Source of the DNA: Trigonopsis variabilis
Lineage: Eukaryota > Ascomycota > Trigonopsidomycetes > Trigonopsidales > Trigonopsidaceae
Length of the DNA: 64,000 nucleotides
Direction: 5' to 3'
Assembly (NCBI GenBank): GCA_003707065.3
Contig: PPXM03000006.1
Coordinates: 1-64,000, forward strand
How positions within the stretch are numbered: the first letter of the stretch is position 1; every line of letters starts with the position of its first letter. The position numbers were made by a program, and so were the translations under genes. The notes under the pieces were generated by a model, which was given only the letters and a program-made list of their open reading frames with translations, was not told the origin of the DNA and ran no database searches. Positions 11,489-21,853 of the stretch are shown piece by piece.

Positions 11489-12718
11489 CTAACCTGCCGA
11501 TTGGTCCTCTTTATCAAAATCAAGACTTGTGGTTCTATTCCCTCCACGAGCTTTTTGACGGATTCCATTTAAAACAGAACCCAGTCCATTCTCTTTTAGG
11601 CCTCCCATGGTTTTTTTCAAAACATCCTCAGTTCCGTAATAGTCATTTCTCTCACGTCTGCCTATGTCATTATACCCAGGAGCAAGGGCATTATTGAGAC
11701 GCCTGTCGACATAAGAATAAAAGAATCCTTTAAATCTAGGAAGGAAGTCGCCAATATTACTGTTGTCAAAGTTAGATGTAGAAAGAGGAACATGAAGTTT
11801 CAAGCCCACGCTTCCAGTCTTGCTCATTGTGACTGAAGAAACTCCAAAGCAATAAGGAATCAGACGAGTTTCGGAAAAAATGTTCACTTGTGCTGGCCTA
11901 AAGTTTTCCGATGCCGTTTGTCCCGGCTTGGTTTCAATACCAAGGTTAGACTCGCCCACGAAACCAGTAACAGCAATAGTTTTGGTGTTACTATTACTTT
12001 GATTCATTATCCTTCCAGGGACAAGTACCCCTTCCACCATTCCAAAAGGCGTATTCTTCAAGAGTCCTGAAGGGAGGTAGTTCAAACCTCTCATTGATTT
12101 CAGGAATGGGATCGATTTGTTATCGCCGTCCTTAAGTCTATTATAGGGAAGCTCAGTCAGGCCTAGAAAAGCAAGTGCACGACGCCTTCTAGGCGCGTCC
12201 GCCTCACGAGCGCTCTTTCCTTTCTGGCTTTCTTGACTTACTTGTAGACCGACAGATTCATCAGTATACAAGCCTTTGAACTGATGATGATAATGTTCGG
12301 CGGCTCGCATGATGCGCTTGCGGCGAGATTTCGAAATTCCTGGTGTATATCTAGGCACTGAATGAGCGATATCAGGTGGGCCAGGTCTATAACCTTCTAT
12401 GTTTGCTTTCCAAGATTCGGTGTTGAGAGGCTGCAGAGGAATTTCAAATTCTCTGAAACGGCGTCTCAAAACATCAAAGAGATAGCCCTTAGCAGTTTCA
12501 GCCATCCGTTCATTAGATGATATTCTTTTAACAATGATTGAACTGGAATGAAAATTGGGTGCCATTCTTTCCTTCAGTCCCCATTCTCGTCGATTCTGAG
12601 AGGACCGCGGAACTCGGATGACTTGATAACAAGGACTATCAAAATTCACATGGTGCTTTACTTTGGCAGGTAAAGTCGATAATCGAGAATGTCTGAAAGT
12701 TTCACTGAAGCTAGACAT
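11489..12718 (-). CDS. mrp51: mitochondrial small ribosomal subunit protein mS51 (Mrp51-like)
   Basis: A single-exon 409-aa protein, basic overall. The N-terminus resembles fungal Mrp51/mS51: a short leader, then YQVIRVPRSSQNRREWGLK, the hallmark 'WGLK' block near residue 45, followed by conserved basic and glycine-rich segments (FGMVEGVLVPGRI near 225). mS51 sits on the mitoribosomal small subunit and in yeast supports initiation on mitochondrial mRNAs. No obvious strong presequence is visible beyond basic N-terminal residues. The gene converges on bbc1 with about 185 bp between stop codons. The call rests on the N-terminal block; the rest is poorly conserved in this family. Confidence 0.7.
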   Translation of the reverse strand: MSSFSETFRHSRLSTLPAKVKHHVNFDSPCYQVIRVPRSSQNRREWGLKERMAPNFHSSSIIVKRISSNERMAETAKGYLFDVLRRRFREFEIPLQPLNTESWKANIEGYRPGPPDIAHSVPRYTPGISKSRRKRIMRAAEHYHHQFKGLYTDESVGLQVSQESQKGKSAREADAPRRRRALAFLGLTELPYNRLKDGDNKSIPFLKSMRGLNYLPSGLLKNTPFGMVEGVLVPGRIMNQSNSNTKTIAVTGFVGESNLGIETKPGQTASENFRPAQVNIFSETRLIPYCFGVSSVTMSKTGSVGLKLHVPLSTSNFDNSNIGDFLPRFKGFFYSYVDRRLNNALAPGYNDIGRRERNDYYGTEDVLKKTMGGLKENGLGSVLNGIRQKARGGNRTTSLDFDKEDQSAG

Positions 12719-14814
12719 TTAGTTGAGACTTGCCCCAGCTCGCCGATGAGTTGCCACGGAAGTAAAATTTCAACGCAAGGTCTTAAATCCGCTCCATGGC
12801 AACTGACTTCTTTTCAGGTTCTCTTTTCCCTTTCATTGACGACTGATAAGCCTTAATATTTGTCTTGCATTAATTCATGTAGACTGAAAGCGATTCTAGT
12901 GTTTGTAAATATCTTCTTCTTTCTTGTTCTTTGTAGGTTTCTAACGGGTTTTCTCTAGTCGTTAACTCAGCAGCAACGACTTCCTCATCTTGGTTCATCA
13001 TTCGCTGCCTTTTCGTTTATCAAAATATGATTCCTTATAATGTGACATTAAATCGAACTGCAACTTTCCTCATTGGCCCTTGTGTTCATAGAGCTTGAGT
13101 CTCTGATCCTCCTTCGTATCTATATAAGCTCTGATGAGATATTCTGCTTAAAGATTTTTCGTTGAAGTTGTTCTATCAGAGGAGACTAGAATGTTGATGT
13201 GGAGGTCCCGCTAAGGTTCAAATTAGAGCATGCGTGTAAGCTATATAATCGGATTGATTCTGTTTGCATCAATTTCTAACTTGATGCAGAATCTCGCTAG
13301 GATATAGGCTTTGAGAAAAGAAGTGCCATTCGCTCAGGACATCTTAGCTTCAGCTTTTAATAGAAGTTTCTTCTTTCGCACGCGCATCGCGCGTGACGGT
13401 ATAGGTACTTGTTGGCGCTTTTCACGCCTTCAAGGTTTTCCAATTGCTGGCTGTGCTTCTTCGATAGAAGGTTGTCTAGGGATTCTACTTACCCGTTGTT
13501 TTATTTAGCGTTTTCAAGACTTGGTTTTTCACAGAGTTGGATCTATCGCAATGAGTTGGTTCTCTGTTCACAAGATCTTTTCCGAATCAGGCAATCACAT
13601 TAAAGGCGAGCTTTTGCATGTAATTGCAGCTTGAAGTCTCGATTCCCGATATTTCAAGACATAATAGCTATAGTCATGCAAGAGGGCAAAGATATTCCTT
13701 GTTTCGGCTGAAAACACCGATTACTGTATTCTAGTTCCAAGGTATCCTATTTATGCGAGTTGTGTTGGTCGGCATAAAAGTCATGAAATCTTAATCCACG
13801 CAAAAGAATTGAAAAATGATGATAATTCTCTACGATATTGACGTGAGTGGTATGCGAGACGCGTTGATCAAGTAGTTTTGCTCTAGACATAGCTTCCAAA
13901 AGGGAACAGTCTTCGACGAGATAGTGTAGCAATGCCGGAGACCAAGGAGACCAACTGAAAGCATATATAGAGACATTCCAGGCACCATTTGCTCTGGGTA
14001 TGTATGTATGTTGAGGAGAGCTAGTGATTGCCTATCCCACTTGCAGGGAAAAGGGACAGGATTTTTTTGAAAGTTTAATAAAAATCTAATATTGAGATAT
14101 GTTTTTAGTCTTATAATTCAATAGTAGAACAAAAAAAAGGTAAGGGCATTTCAATACATTTTGTCAGCGAAGCTGCCGTCGCCTAAGCAAAGAGGCCATC
14201 TTTATTTGTTGATCCGTGAACTGATAATCACAGTAGCTTTCAGTAGGTCCTCGCTTAATTTATTTGCTTGACTCTTTTCACCACACTAGCCGAGAAGTTC
14301 GATTCTTTTGTATTTTTGTGCTATGTACTTTAACTAGCGTTCTCAAAGGGAAACTTTCGTAAAGCTGCGAAAATAATTACACTTGAAAGATCGCCCCAAA
14401 GGAAACCGTCTTACAAACGAAGACCATTGGAGTTATATTTTCATATTCTTATCATGTATTGAGACAACAGCGTCGAGGATCCTTCCACGCGAAGTGGCGC
14501 AGCTCTCTACGCTAAATATCCACAGTCTATCTTCTCCCACGTTTCCCATAACATCACCCAGACAGAACGGTCGGCCTTCATTCTGGATGATAACGCTCCG
14601 TGTAACTGACTCTCCAGATGGTCGCTTGAAGTTGGGCATGCGGCCAGGCGCTAAGGCAGTCATGCGGTCCAATATCTACTCATCGGGAGCTAGATGAGCC
14701 GGAAAGTTGCGTTGGAGCTGCTTCACAGACCGCAACTAGGCGAGGGCCCCTTGTGTGTCTTATGTAAGGTCACGTAGCTGATATAGTGCTAAAGCCCTTA
14801 GGCAACACATCAAA
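12719..14814. other. long stretch with no confident protein gene
   Basis: About 2.1 kb between mS51 and tRNA-Gln. Pyrimidine-rich runs and several good splice-like signals (for example a GTAAGC donor near 13229 and TTCTAACTTGATGCAG near 13274-13289) suggest a spliced transcript, but no open coding chain results. A GC-rich palindrome CACGCGC-ATC-GCGCGTG lies at 13379-13395. One short minus-strand open frame (14433-14663) is listed separately. A non-coding RNA or long 5' leader is possible but unproven. Confidence 0.4.
14433..14663 (-). CDS. possible small protein, unrecognised
   Basis: An open frame of 76 codons from an ATG at 14663 lies between mS51 and the tRNA-Gln gene. It has a balanced amino-acid mix (start MTALAPGRMPNFKRPSG) and is more GC-rich than its flanks, which is what makes it stand out. 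I recognise no family, membrane segment or motif, and no upstream exon can be joined convincingly. It may be a small orphan gene, one exon of a larger gene, or chance. Confidence 0.22.
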   Translation of the reverse strand: MTALAPGRMPNFKRPSGESVTRSVIIQNEGRPFCLGDVMGNVGEDRLWIFSVESCATSRGRILDAVVSIHDKNMKI

Positions 14815-14886
14815 GGTTTTGTGGTGTAACGGTTAGCACATCAGATTTTGATTCTGGGGACCCTGGTTCGACTCCTGGCAAGACCT
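14815..14886 (+). tRNA. tRNA-Gln (anticodon UUG)
   Basis: The 72-nt sequence folds as a cloverleaf: acceptor GGTTTTG pairs with CAAGACC, a D-arm with GTG/CAC, an anticodon stem TCAGA/TCTGG with loop TTTTGAT and anticodon TTG, and a T-loop TTCGACT. The A and B boxes are intact and there is no intron. One oddity is a T-T mismatch in the middle of the T-stem (CCTGG facing CCTGG). A run of nine T follows 25 bp downstream, as expected for Pol III. Confidence 0.93.
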
Positions 14887-14911
14887 AATAAAATTCAAGA
14901 TGACCCTCCGA

Positions 14912-14920
14912 TTTTTTTTT
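14912..14920 (+). terminator. RNA polymerase III terminator of tRNA-Gln
   Basis: Nine consecutive T residues 25 bp after the mature tRNA 3' end form a typical Pol III stop signal. No earlier run of four or more T lies between it and the tRNA. Confidence 0.85.
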
Positions 14921-15909
14921 GGTTATAAGCGTATTCGATCAGTGGACTGGGATCCATTAACGTGCACGGCCAGTTATGAGAAATGAGAAATGATAAAACT
15001 GTAATTATGAAGCAAGGAAGATAAAGGAAGACACTGTATCAAAATATTAGCCAGCTCCTCGTGTACTCCTGTTAACTTTGTCATCGCAGCCGTCAAGTCA
15101 CCTATTAGCCAAACAAATACTCTGGTAAAGTTTTTCAGTATAAAACGTACTCAAAGGTGTGATTGGCTGCTACTTTCCATAGCAGGAATAAGAACGGACC
15201 ATGAGCAAGCCTAGATCGGAAAACACGGTATCGAATGAAAAGAGAGAAATTGCTCTAGAATCCCTTCAGTAATTCTTCTAGACTACAATGTACAATTTTT
15301 ATAATATGAGCGTTCCTTAAATAAAATGATCTGAAGTATGTATAGCTAGTCATGTATCCTCAATAATAATCCTTCTCTGGGGCGATGTGGTAACCTTAAT
15401 GAACGAGAGCCGAAAGCAGCCTGAAATGAAATTATAATTCAAGAAAACTTATAACAGTATCCAAAAAACCTCTTATGCTCACTGGACTCATAGATTGGAC
15501 TATCCCAAACTTCAGGCAGTTAAGTTTCAATTAAAAGAGATACAAACCTCTCCTGTACAACTTAGTCGAAATAGATAAGTATCCAGATATTCATTATAAC
15601 AACTATGTTACAGATGTATAGTAGTAGAATTTACTACCCATACGCTAATATACACATTTTGCTGTGCCATTCCCGCATGGGAACATAGATATAGCGGCAA
15701 GGAGAAGCCCTTTCTCCGACGACGATCAGAAGTTTTGCTAAACAAATAAATACTGCGATCTCCAAAGAAAGTGGACGCATCAACGCAATATATGTCAATT
15801 GTAGCGGACCATCGCATCTCAAGTTGTCATCGACTATTGCACGGTTAATTACGCTAATTGACTGAATTAATTGAGCGTATAGAAAAGATAGAATTGGATC
15901 CGCCGCTGT
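14921..15909. other. intergenic region between tRNA-Gln and prp45
   Basis: About 990 AT-rich bases. On the minus strand this is directly downstream of the prp45 stop. I looked there for the missing C-terminal part of that protein and did not find it. Two overlapping minus-strand open frames at 15608-15822 show no recognisable domain. No RNA gene is evident. Confidence 0.5.
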
Positions 15910-17045
15910 CTATTTTCTTGTATACCTATCTCTCTCCTGTCGCGCTCTTTCGGCTAACAATCTAAGATTTTCTTCTCTTGCAGCACGCTCCCGCTCTAAA
16001 AGCCTACTTTGGACGGCCGCACGCTGTTGAACTTCTTCCCGAGCATTCTTATCGGCAAGATAGAGGGCCTCAGATAATTTGGAAAAATTATCATTGATTT
16101 GGACGTCTGACATGCCTCTTCCATCAGCAGCAAGCCGTTTATCAAGGCCAACGGTGTAACCTTTCGGATTCTTCCAATTTGAAACACTAGGAGGAATATA
16201 CCAATCTTCCTGATCTTTTGCCGTCAATTTTCGTGGAGGAGAACGAAGTAACGGCGGAGGAGGAGATGGAGGTCCTCTTGGCACTTTTGTGTGCTTGAAT
16301 TTCGGAGGTTCCATAGGATCTTGCATAACTTCGACCATCTTGATTATTCTCTGCTTTGGCTTTTGTTTCGTTACTCCCTGCGAGGATGCGCTAGGCGTAT
16401 ATCGCACATATTTGCTCTTACGCTCCTTAGCATTGATAGATGTAGGATTAGCACTCTTTACTTTACCAGTGACAATCGCATCGAGAGCATTTTTAGTTTT
16501 CTCAGCACTGAGAGCAATTTCCTCAGAAGAAGGACGAGAAACATCTAGCTCACCAACATTCGCTCTCTGCCTTAAAGGGATCAAGTCATCAAATTTCGTC
16601 TGGATTATTCGCTTTCCTGTATGTCCTTCATAGGCAAGGGCAGCATAGTCGACTTTTCCTTTCTCATCGACACGAACCGCCACAGTGTTGGATTTTTCAC
16701 TCTTAACAGATTAGTTGCAGTATGCTCGCTCACTTACAGTTACTGAAAGACCCATATCAAGGGGATATTGGGCGGAACTGATTTCTGGATATCTAAATCT
16801 CGTTAGCTCAAATTGAAAGAATACGTACGCTCCACCATCACCGAAATCACTTAGCTTTGTGGGCCTCCATACCTGACGTTCACCGTATCCAGGAATGTTC
16901 GACATCTGTAAGTCAATAACGCTATTTTGCGCAGGTTTTTCACCTTTTGAGACACGACAATCCCTCCTTCTATTGCACCGCTTCGAGTATCGCTCGAAGG
17001 ACTCTTAGGTCCGGGTAAGACACTACTTAAGGATATGTTCTCCAT
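15910..17045 (-). CDS. prp45: SNW/SKIP splicing factor Prp45
   Basis: Four exons (17045-16944, 16905-16829, 16792-16738, 16701-15910) with introns of only 38, 36 and 36 nt encode 341 aa. The family pattern is clear: KLSDFGDGGAYPEI near 50, AQYPLDMG, then the SNW block with SPPPPLLRSPPRKL, DWYIPPSVSNWKNPKG and the LDKRLAADGRG signature, followed by a charged helix ending in LLAERARQERDRY. SNW proteins sit in the NineTeen-related complex and activated spliceosome, and bridge Prp22 and core factors. The protein stops just after the helix; the C-terminal DISE-type segment of longer orthologues is absent, so it is closer in length to the short yeast protein than to human SKIP. A cryptic donor (GATAG|GTATAC) overlaps the end, so one further exon cannot be excluded. 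Confidence 0.93.
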
Positions 17046-17177
17046 TCCTATGTTTATTTTTTTAGAATCGTCACGTTTGTTGTTTGCCAGAATGTGCAGA
17101 CGCTGGGTACAGACACTGTTGCACCTGTATTGCTCTTGTTACGGGCCCGTCGCACTGATTGCAGTACTGAGGAAGCT

Positions 17178-17459
17178 CTAAGGGTCATAAGAGACTAAGT
17201 AGTAAGACTTCAGCAGAAATGAGAACGCAGAAGAAAATAGGTTTAGGTCTCCTGGGCATTGATCTTTCTCACGATTAGTATTTTCTGAGAGAGATGACCA
17301 ACGCACGCCACAAATCTGGCAAAAGGCTTGAGAAAAGTTTGACCTCTCTTTCTCTACATGTTCCTGTCTCTTGCGAGCTCTTTTGCTATCTGCAAATACC
17401 ATAGACTCATGTAGATGAGCAACCCGTGAACGAACTTTCCAAAGAAGATAATGTAGCAT
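17178..17459 (-). CDS. possible small cysteine-containing protein, unrecognised
   Basis: An open frame of 93 codons begins with ATG at 17459. It has a basic helix-like stretch (SKRARKRQEHVEKERSNF) followed by FCQICGVRW and a later DQCPGD, so two or three cysteines could form part of a zinc knuckle. The tail after CPGD loses coding character and may be intronic. It lies between prp45 and the PDK gene, all on the minus strand. No family is recognised. Confidence 0.28.
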   Translation of the reverse strand: MLHYLLWKVRSRVAHLHESMVFADSKRARKRQEHVEKERSNFSQAFCQICGVRWSSLSENTNREKDQCPGDLNLFSSAFSFLLKSYYLVSYDP

Positions 17460-17620
17460 ATTATAATGGGTAAATGATCAGTAGGAGCAGATATGCAAAA
17501 TAAAAATGAAATCGTGAACTGACCTTTCAAATGTGATTACGAGTGACCCAATCGGCCAACTTATTTTTTTTATTAAATAACAGGGCCTCGTCCCGGATGC
17601 TCTTGAATCTTGAAAGCTAA

Positions 17621-17645
17621 GCGGGGGGGGGCGGGGGGTGGGGTG
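17621..17645 (+). other. extreme G-run, potential G-quadruplex
   Basis: G9-C-G6-T-G4 within 25 bases, in an otherwise AT-rich spacer about 180 bp past the PDK stop codon. The runs could form a G-quadruplex on the plus strand. A sequencing or assembly artefact in a homopolymer tract is a live alternative. Confidence 0.7.
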
Positions 17646-17824
17646 AACAGCGTCTTTGACAACGAGATATGCAAAGTATTAAATACTAGTATAGCATTCA
17701 GGTCAAAAGAGATAAGAGTAATATATGAATAAGAATGCCATACTTAACACAGCATATATGTAATGCGGAAAATAAGAGGTATGACCTGAAGACTAACGAA
17801 AAAGATGGCAGAAATATGAATAGA

Positions 17825-19308
17825 TCATACACGATCTAGTTCTAGTCTTTCACTTTGATTACCCAATTTGGATACTTGCAGGTGCACGTCACAGCCATAC
17901 CCTTCTAAAGAATGCAGATCTAAAGAACCAGCCCAATATTCTAGTAAGTCAGAAACACAGATGAATAGACTACTCACCTGCATAAACACGGCTCATAGGA
18001 AGTCCCATTCCCAATTTGAGCTCAGGGGGACGGCATGTTAAGCCATCCAGACTTGAAAGTCTACTTTCATTCACTAATTGCAAGCCTCCAGTAGCCTTTT
18101 GCGATGCTGGCGTATTAATTTCATTAATTAGACCAACGAATGTTGGCACTTTTCGAAAATTCTCAAGACGTTGGGCTTTAGCGGTGCCTTTAGAAAAGCT
18201 CCAAATGTAAGGTAGGATATTAGTAGATATCCCGCCCCCTCGATCAGAAAAACGCAAGTGAACGCTGTCCGATGAATTTGATATGGAGACAGTTATTGGT
18301 TTTGGATCCTCCGGGAAGCGTTTCATTGTTGCCTCAATAGCATTTCTGAGGATCTCACCGACGATATATTGGAGCTGGGATAAAATATAAGGAAAAGAGG
18401 CACTGGTATCTCCTTCAATATTTATCCGCGGTAACTTCTTTCCAGGGTACATATATGAAATGAGAGAGGAAGCGTACTCGCCACATTGAGTAATCACTGA
18501 GTTCGCATTGCATTCCAATAATACCTGACCAATGTAATCAGACATGGATTCTGCTTGTCCGTTAACAAATTTTGTCGTAAGAGAAAGATGCTGCTCCGCA
18601 ATTACACGCCTCGAGATTCTCTAGAAGGTTTAGTCGTACACCTGATGGAAAGGACTTACGCTGCGAAGCATTGAGTTCATGAAACTATCAATAAGCTTTG
18701 ACCTTTCGTCTGTAGAAGTCTCGATAATTCCTATCACTAATTCCGGTATTATCGACAAGTGAGCCTCTAATAATTCGTTAAGAAGCAAGCAGAATGCCTG
18801 GTTATCCTCCAGAGTCCTGATCAGGGCAAAGCGTCTGAATTTGTCAAAAGCACGATAATATAGTTCGTATACTATATGTTAAAAGAAAGTGAACAAAATA
18901 AGACATACCATTGGAGAGGTGCGGATTGCACATTATTTCATATGGCAAGACTTGCATATCTCTTATTCTGTGAGCCAGTCTAATGGGTAATTCAGTCCGT
19001 ACGAAATTAGCAGACGCAAGAAGCTTCTGGGAGGTCAAGCGTCTCCCAAAAAAAGACAGCTGGCGTAGACTCACGGGCTTTGGAGACTTATGAAAGTAGT
19101 CCATTAGTATTGTATTCTGATAGAAGTGCCTAGGGTTGAGGAAATCAGACTCTGAATATAGAGATGATGTTAAAGGGACTCTTTGCATCTCTTCAATACT
19201 GCTAAAACTCGAATATTGCCTCATCTTCGCTGGGTTATAAGTCTGAGATCTTTTGTCACATCGTCTCCGTATGACCTTTATCACAGGCTTTTCACAAAAC
19301 CTTATCAT
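17825..19308 (-). CDS. mitochondrial pyruvate dehydrogenase kinase family protein (PDK/BCKDK)
   Basis: Four exons (19308-18909, 18871-18660, 18620-17978, 17940-17825) separated by 37, 39 and 37 nt introns give 456 aa. A basic N-terminal leader rich in Arg and Lys fits a mitochondrial presequence. The helical regulatory domain carries PVSLRQLSFFGR, FVRTELPIRLAHRIRDM and SRRVIAEQHLSLT. The GHKL ATPase domain shows the N-box EILRNAIEATMK, the G1 box FSDRGGGIS, and the G2 box KLGMGLPMSRVYAEYW with EGYGCDV near the end. These kinases phosphorylate the E1-alpha subunit of pyruvate or branched-chain ketoacid dehydrogenase; the sequence alone does not say which. The 5' end faces a divergent small gene 248 bp away. 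Confidence 0.92.
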
Positions 19309-19556
19309 TATTTAGTAGATTATGTTCCGCTGAAAGAATTCGAAGCACAAGCCTGGTATTATCTTATATTCTGCTGTGGACGCTCGTTGTGTCGATGACT
19401 CACGAGACGATACCAGCTTTGCACTTCTTCCCGTGGTCCGCACTCGCTTGTGACTGATCATTTAGTCTACCTCCTTTAGTTGATCTCGCTTATACTCAGC
19501 TTATGAACTATCCCCAGGCTCGACCTTGAATAACCCTCACGTCGCGACTTCTAACA

Positions 19557-19953
19557 ATGGCGTCTGGTAAGATTCGAACAGGAATTTATCTATCTGACTG
19601 CAGACGAATTCTACGCAAAATTGATATCTTTTACGATTTCGCCTGCTCTTAAGGTACCTGTCGAGCCAACGTTACCTGTCTCATTTCGGCCAGTTTCTAA
19701 CAATCAGTTGTTATGTACAACTGAGAAGGAGGAACTCGAGCGATGCGCACTCTTGTCTAGGCGATACGTCGTGGATTCCGAAAATAAAAGCGAGCAAATG
19801 TCATCCATTTTAAATCACTGGAAGATAACCATTGAAGAACGCTCACAACGAAAGATGAAGAAGTTAGCTCCTGGATATCATGATTCTAATAGTCTACTTG
19901 AGCCTTCAAACACGCAACCACCTAACAAAGCTCATGAGAACCTGAACAAATGA
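19557..19953 (+). CDS. small conserved-looking protein of unknown function
   Basis: Two exons (19557-19566 and 19604-19953) give 119 aa. The first exon is only 10 nt (Met-Ala-Ser plus one base) and is followed by a 37-nt intron GTAAGA...CTGCAG. The product starts MASDEFYAKLISF and has a charged central helix (KSEQMSSILNHWKITIEE) ending RKMKKLAPGYHD. No family is recognised, and no membrane span or signal is visible. The splice joins a plain ATG to a long clean frame, which supports a real gene. It is transcribed divergently from the PDK gene and ends 77 bp from the stop of trm61 on the other strand. Confidence 0.65.
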
Positions 19954-20030
19954 ATGTCTATCTCGAACAACGCGGCTTTATTTCCCAATTTGCTCTTGAT
20001 ATGTTATGTTAAAGAACATAACTAACTACA

Positions 20031-21230
20031 CTACTGGCGTCCACCTATAGAACCGTCATCTCGCATCAAATAGTTGAAATTCGAAACGTCTGCTTGCTTC
20101 TCTGCGAAGACCAAGTATGAGGTATGACTTTTTATTTCAAACTCACTCCGAGTAATATTGCGCCATTGAAAACGAGGGTCACCCTGGCGAATTCGCTCTC
20201 CTCTTCCCCAGGGATTATAAGCACCTTTTAAACTGTGGATTGGATCTTCGAAATGGCTGCCTCCAATTGATTCTCTCTTTGCATCTTCTTCTTCACTTCT
20301 GGGTCTCTTTTTTTCACTCTGTTCTGTGTCTGCAGATTCTTCTTCTGTCTCAATCTTTGAGTTTCTATCCCTATTTTTCCGTAGGCTTCCAAGCCTTTTC
20401 TCTTTCACTTCTCTTAGCCTACCAAGGGCTTGTTTCAAAGGTCTAATTTGACTTTTATGTGTAATCCATCTCCGAGATCCTATTTCGAACATCTCTATAT
20501 TTTTCCAGCCCATTGTCTCCAGTGACGAGCATGTTTTCTCGACTTGTTCGATGCATGGAGAGAAACAACAAATTCTTACAGTTTCTTCCATCAATGTGAC
20601 TTCTGTCAACTTTGGGATGGCTAGCCACGGACTAGGGAGATCGAGAAATACTGCAGATGCCCTCCTTAGCTCTGTCTCTTCTGTCCAAAAGCCATCTGCA
20701 CACACGTCACGGTGAGTTAGTTTGACCACATCAGAAATTTTGTGATACTCGAACTCTTCTAGAGCCTGCTGATAGCGAGGATAGTGAAATTCATACGTAA
20801 GCACCCTGCCTTGTTCCCCAACTGTCCTCGCCAGGGAGTGAGTGAAGCTGCCGCTTCCCGTACCTGCTTCAATCACGCATGATCCAGGGTATATCATTAG
20901 CTTCTGGGTAATAAAGCTTGAATCTGCCGTATAAACGATCTGGGTCCGATGTGGAAGTGAAATGGTCCACAGTTCTGGCGTCGGCTGGAGAAGATATATG
21001 AACCCTGCCTTCGATGAACCTGAGAACTGAGACCCATACTTCTGGGCTACCATTTTTGTGAAATGAAAAGAGCCATACTTCGTGTGGATAACTTGATTCT
21101 CTTTGTCATCATTTTCTTCCGCGAATCCAGAGGGTCGTCGAGGTGTTATGGTTTTGATGCTCTCTCTGGTAAGCCATGCAAGAACAAGCTTATCATATTC
21201 AACGTTATAGTTATAACCCAGAAATGACAT
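20031..21230 (-). CDS. trm61: tRNA (adenine-58-N1)-methyltransferase catalytic subunit Trm61
   Basis: Single exon, 399 aa. The N-terminal strand domain ends in the conserved LLQPTPELWTISLPHRTQI, followed by the Rossmann methyltransferase fold with SAM-binding motif I VIEAGTGSGSFTH (~145), motif II LTYEFH, motif III VKLTHRDVCADGF and the active-site FLDLPSPWLAIP. The C-terminal RRWITHKSQIRP segment fits Trm61/Gcd14. A highly charged Lys/Glu insert follows, with a conserved YLVFAEK strand near the end. Trm61 pairs with Trm6 to make m1A58 in the T-loop, which stabilises initiator tRNA-Met in the nucleus. The motif I Asp/Glu and glycines are intact, so it should be active. Confidence 0.95.
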   Translation of the reverse strand: MSFLGYNYNVEYDKLVLAWLTRESIKTITPRRPSGFAEENDDKENQVIHTKYGSFHFTKMVAQKYGSQFSGSSKAGFIYLLQPTPELWTISLPHRTQIVYTADSSFITQKLMIYPGSCVIEAGTGSGSFTHSLARTVGEQGRVLTYEFHYPRYQQALEEFEYHKISDVVKLTHRDVCADGFWTEETELRRASAVFLDLPSPWLAIPKLTEVTLMEETVRICCFSPCIEQVEKTCSSLETMGWKNIEMFEIGSRRWITHKSQIRPLKQALGRLREVKEKRLGSLRKNRDRNSKIETEEESADTEQSEKKRPRSEEEDAKRESIGGSHFEDPIHSLKGAYNPWGRGERIRQGDPRFQWRNITRSEFEIKSHTSYLVFAEKQADVSNFNYLMRDDGSIGGRQ

Positions 21231-21853
21231 CGAGAAGTGATAATCTTAAACTGGGCCTTGTCAAGCAGAGTCGAAGATAACGCAGGACCTAAACTTCCAA
21301 AATTTTTCTCGTAGGGTAATTCCCAACGATAACTCAGATCTCGTTTTTCTTTGCTCTCAAAGTAATTACTATTGGGACATCGAATGTCACTACTAGTGTA
21401 TCTTCGCTTATTACTTTAGAAAAGTTCTAACGTCGTTATAAGTTCAATTATACTTTTCCCTCACGCAACATTAGTGACGAATGCTATTTTCTCACCTCTT
21501 TTGAACTATAGCTGGAGATGCGTCTTGCGTGGAAACACGGGTTAGGAATGGAATAGGACAATCAAAATATCTAAAGCATCTCGTTTCAATAAAAGATCAA
21601 AATGAAATCAAGTATGAAAGACAGACATGATGTAGACAATCACCACTGTCATTTCAGTTTCATATTTCAAGAAAATAGCAAAGCCGTTATCCTTTATTCT
21701 CTCACTGTAACATAACAAGAAGGAAGAGATTCGTGTTTTACGCAGAAAGATAACATTGACAGTATAATTACAAAAAGAGACCGCAATATGTCAAACTTAC
21801 TATTTCAACAACGAACTTGATCTCGAGAACCATGAGGTGCATCATAAATGAAA
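21231..21853. other. intergenic region between trm61 and ubp15
   Basis: About 620 AT-rich bases that should hold the trm61 promoter and the ubp15 3' untranslated region. No open frame or RNA gene is seen. Confidence 0.6.

Noticed and set aside
13311-13603. Two overlapping plus-strand frames near 13.4 kb
   Set aside because: They lack an ATG-led domain and sit in pyrimidine-rich DNA with splice-like signals, more like untranslated or non-coding RNA.
17583-17622. Short stretch resembling the 5S rRNA core (GTCCCGGATGCTC ... GCTAAGC)
   Set aside because: Only about 40 nt match loosely, with no 5' or 3' partner stems, no Pol III stop and an adjacent G-run. Too little to call a 5S gene or fragment.
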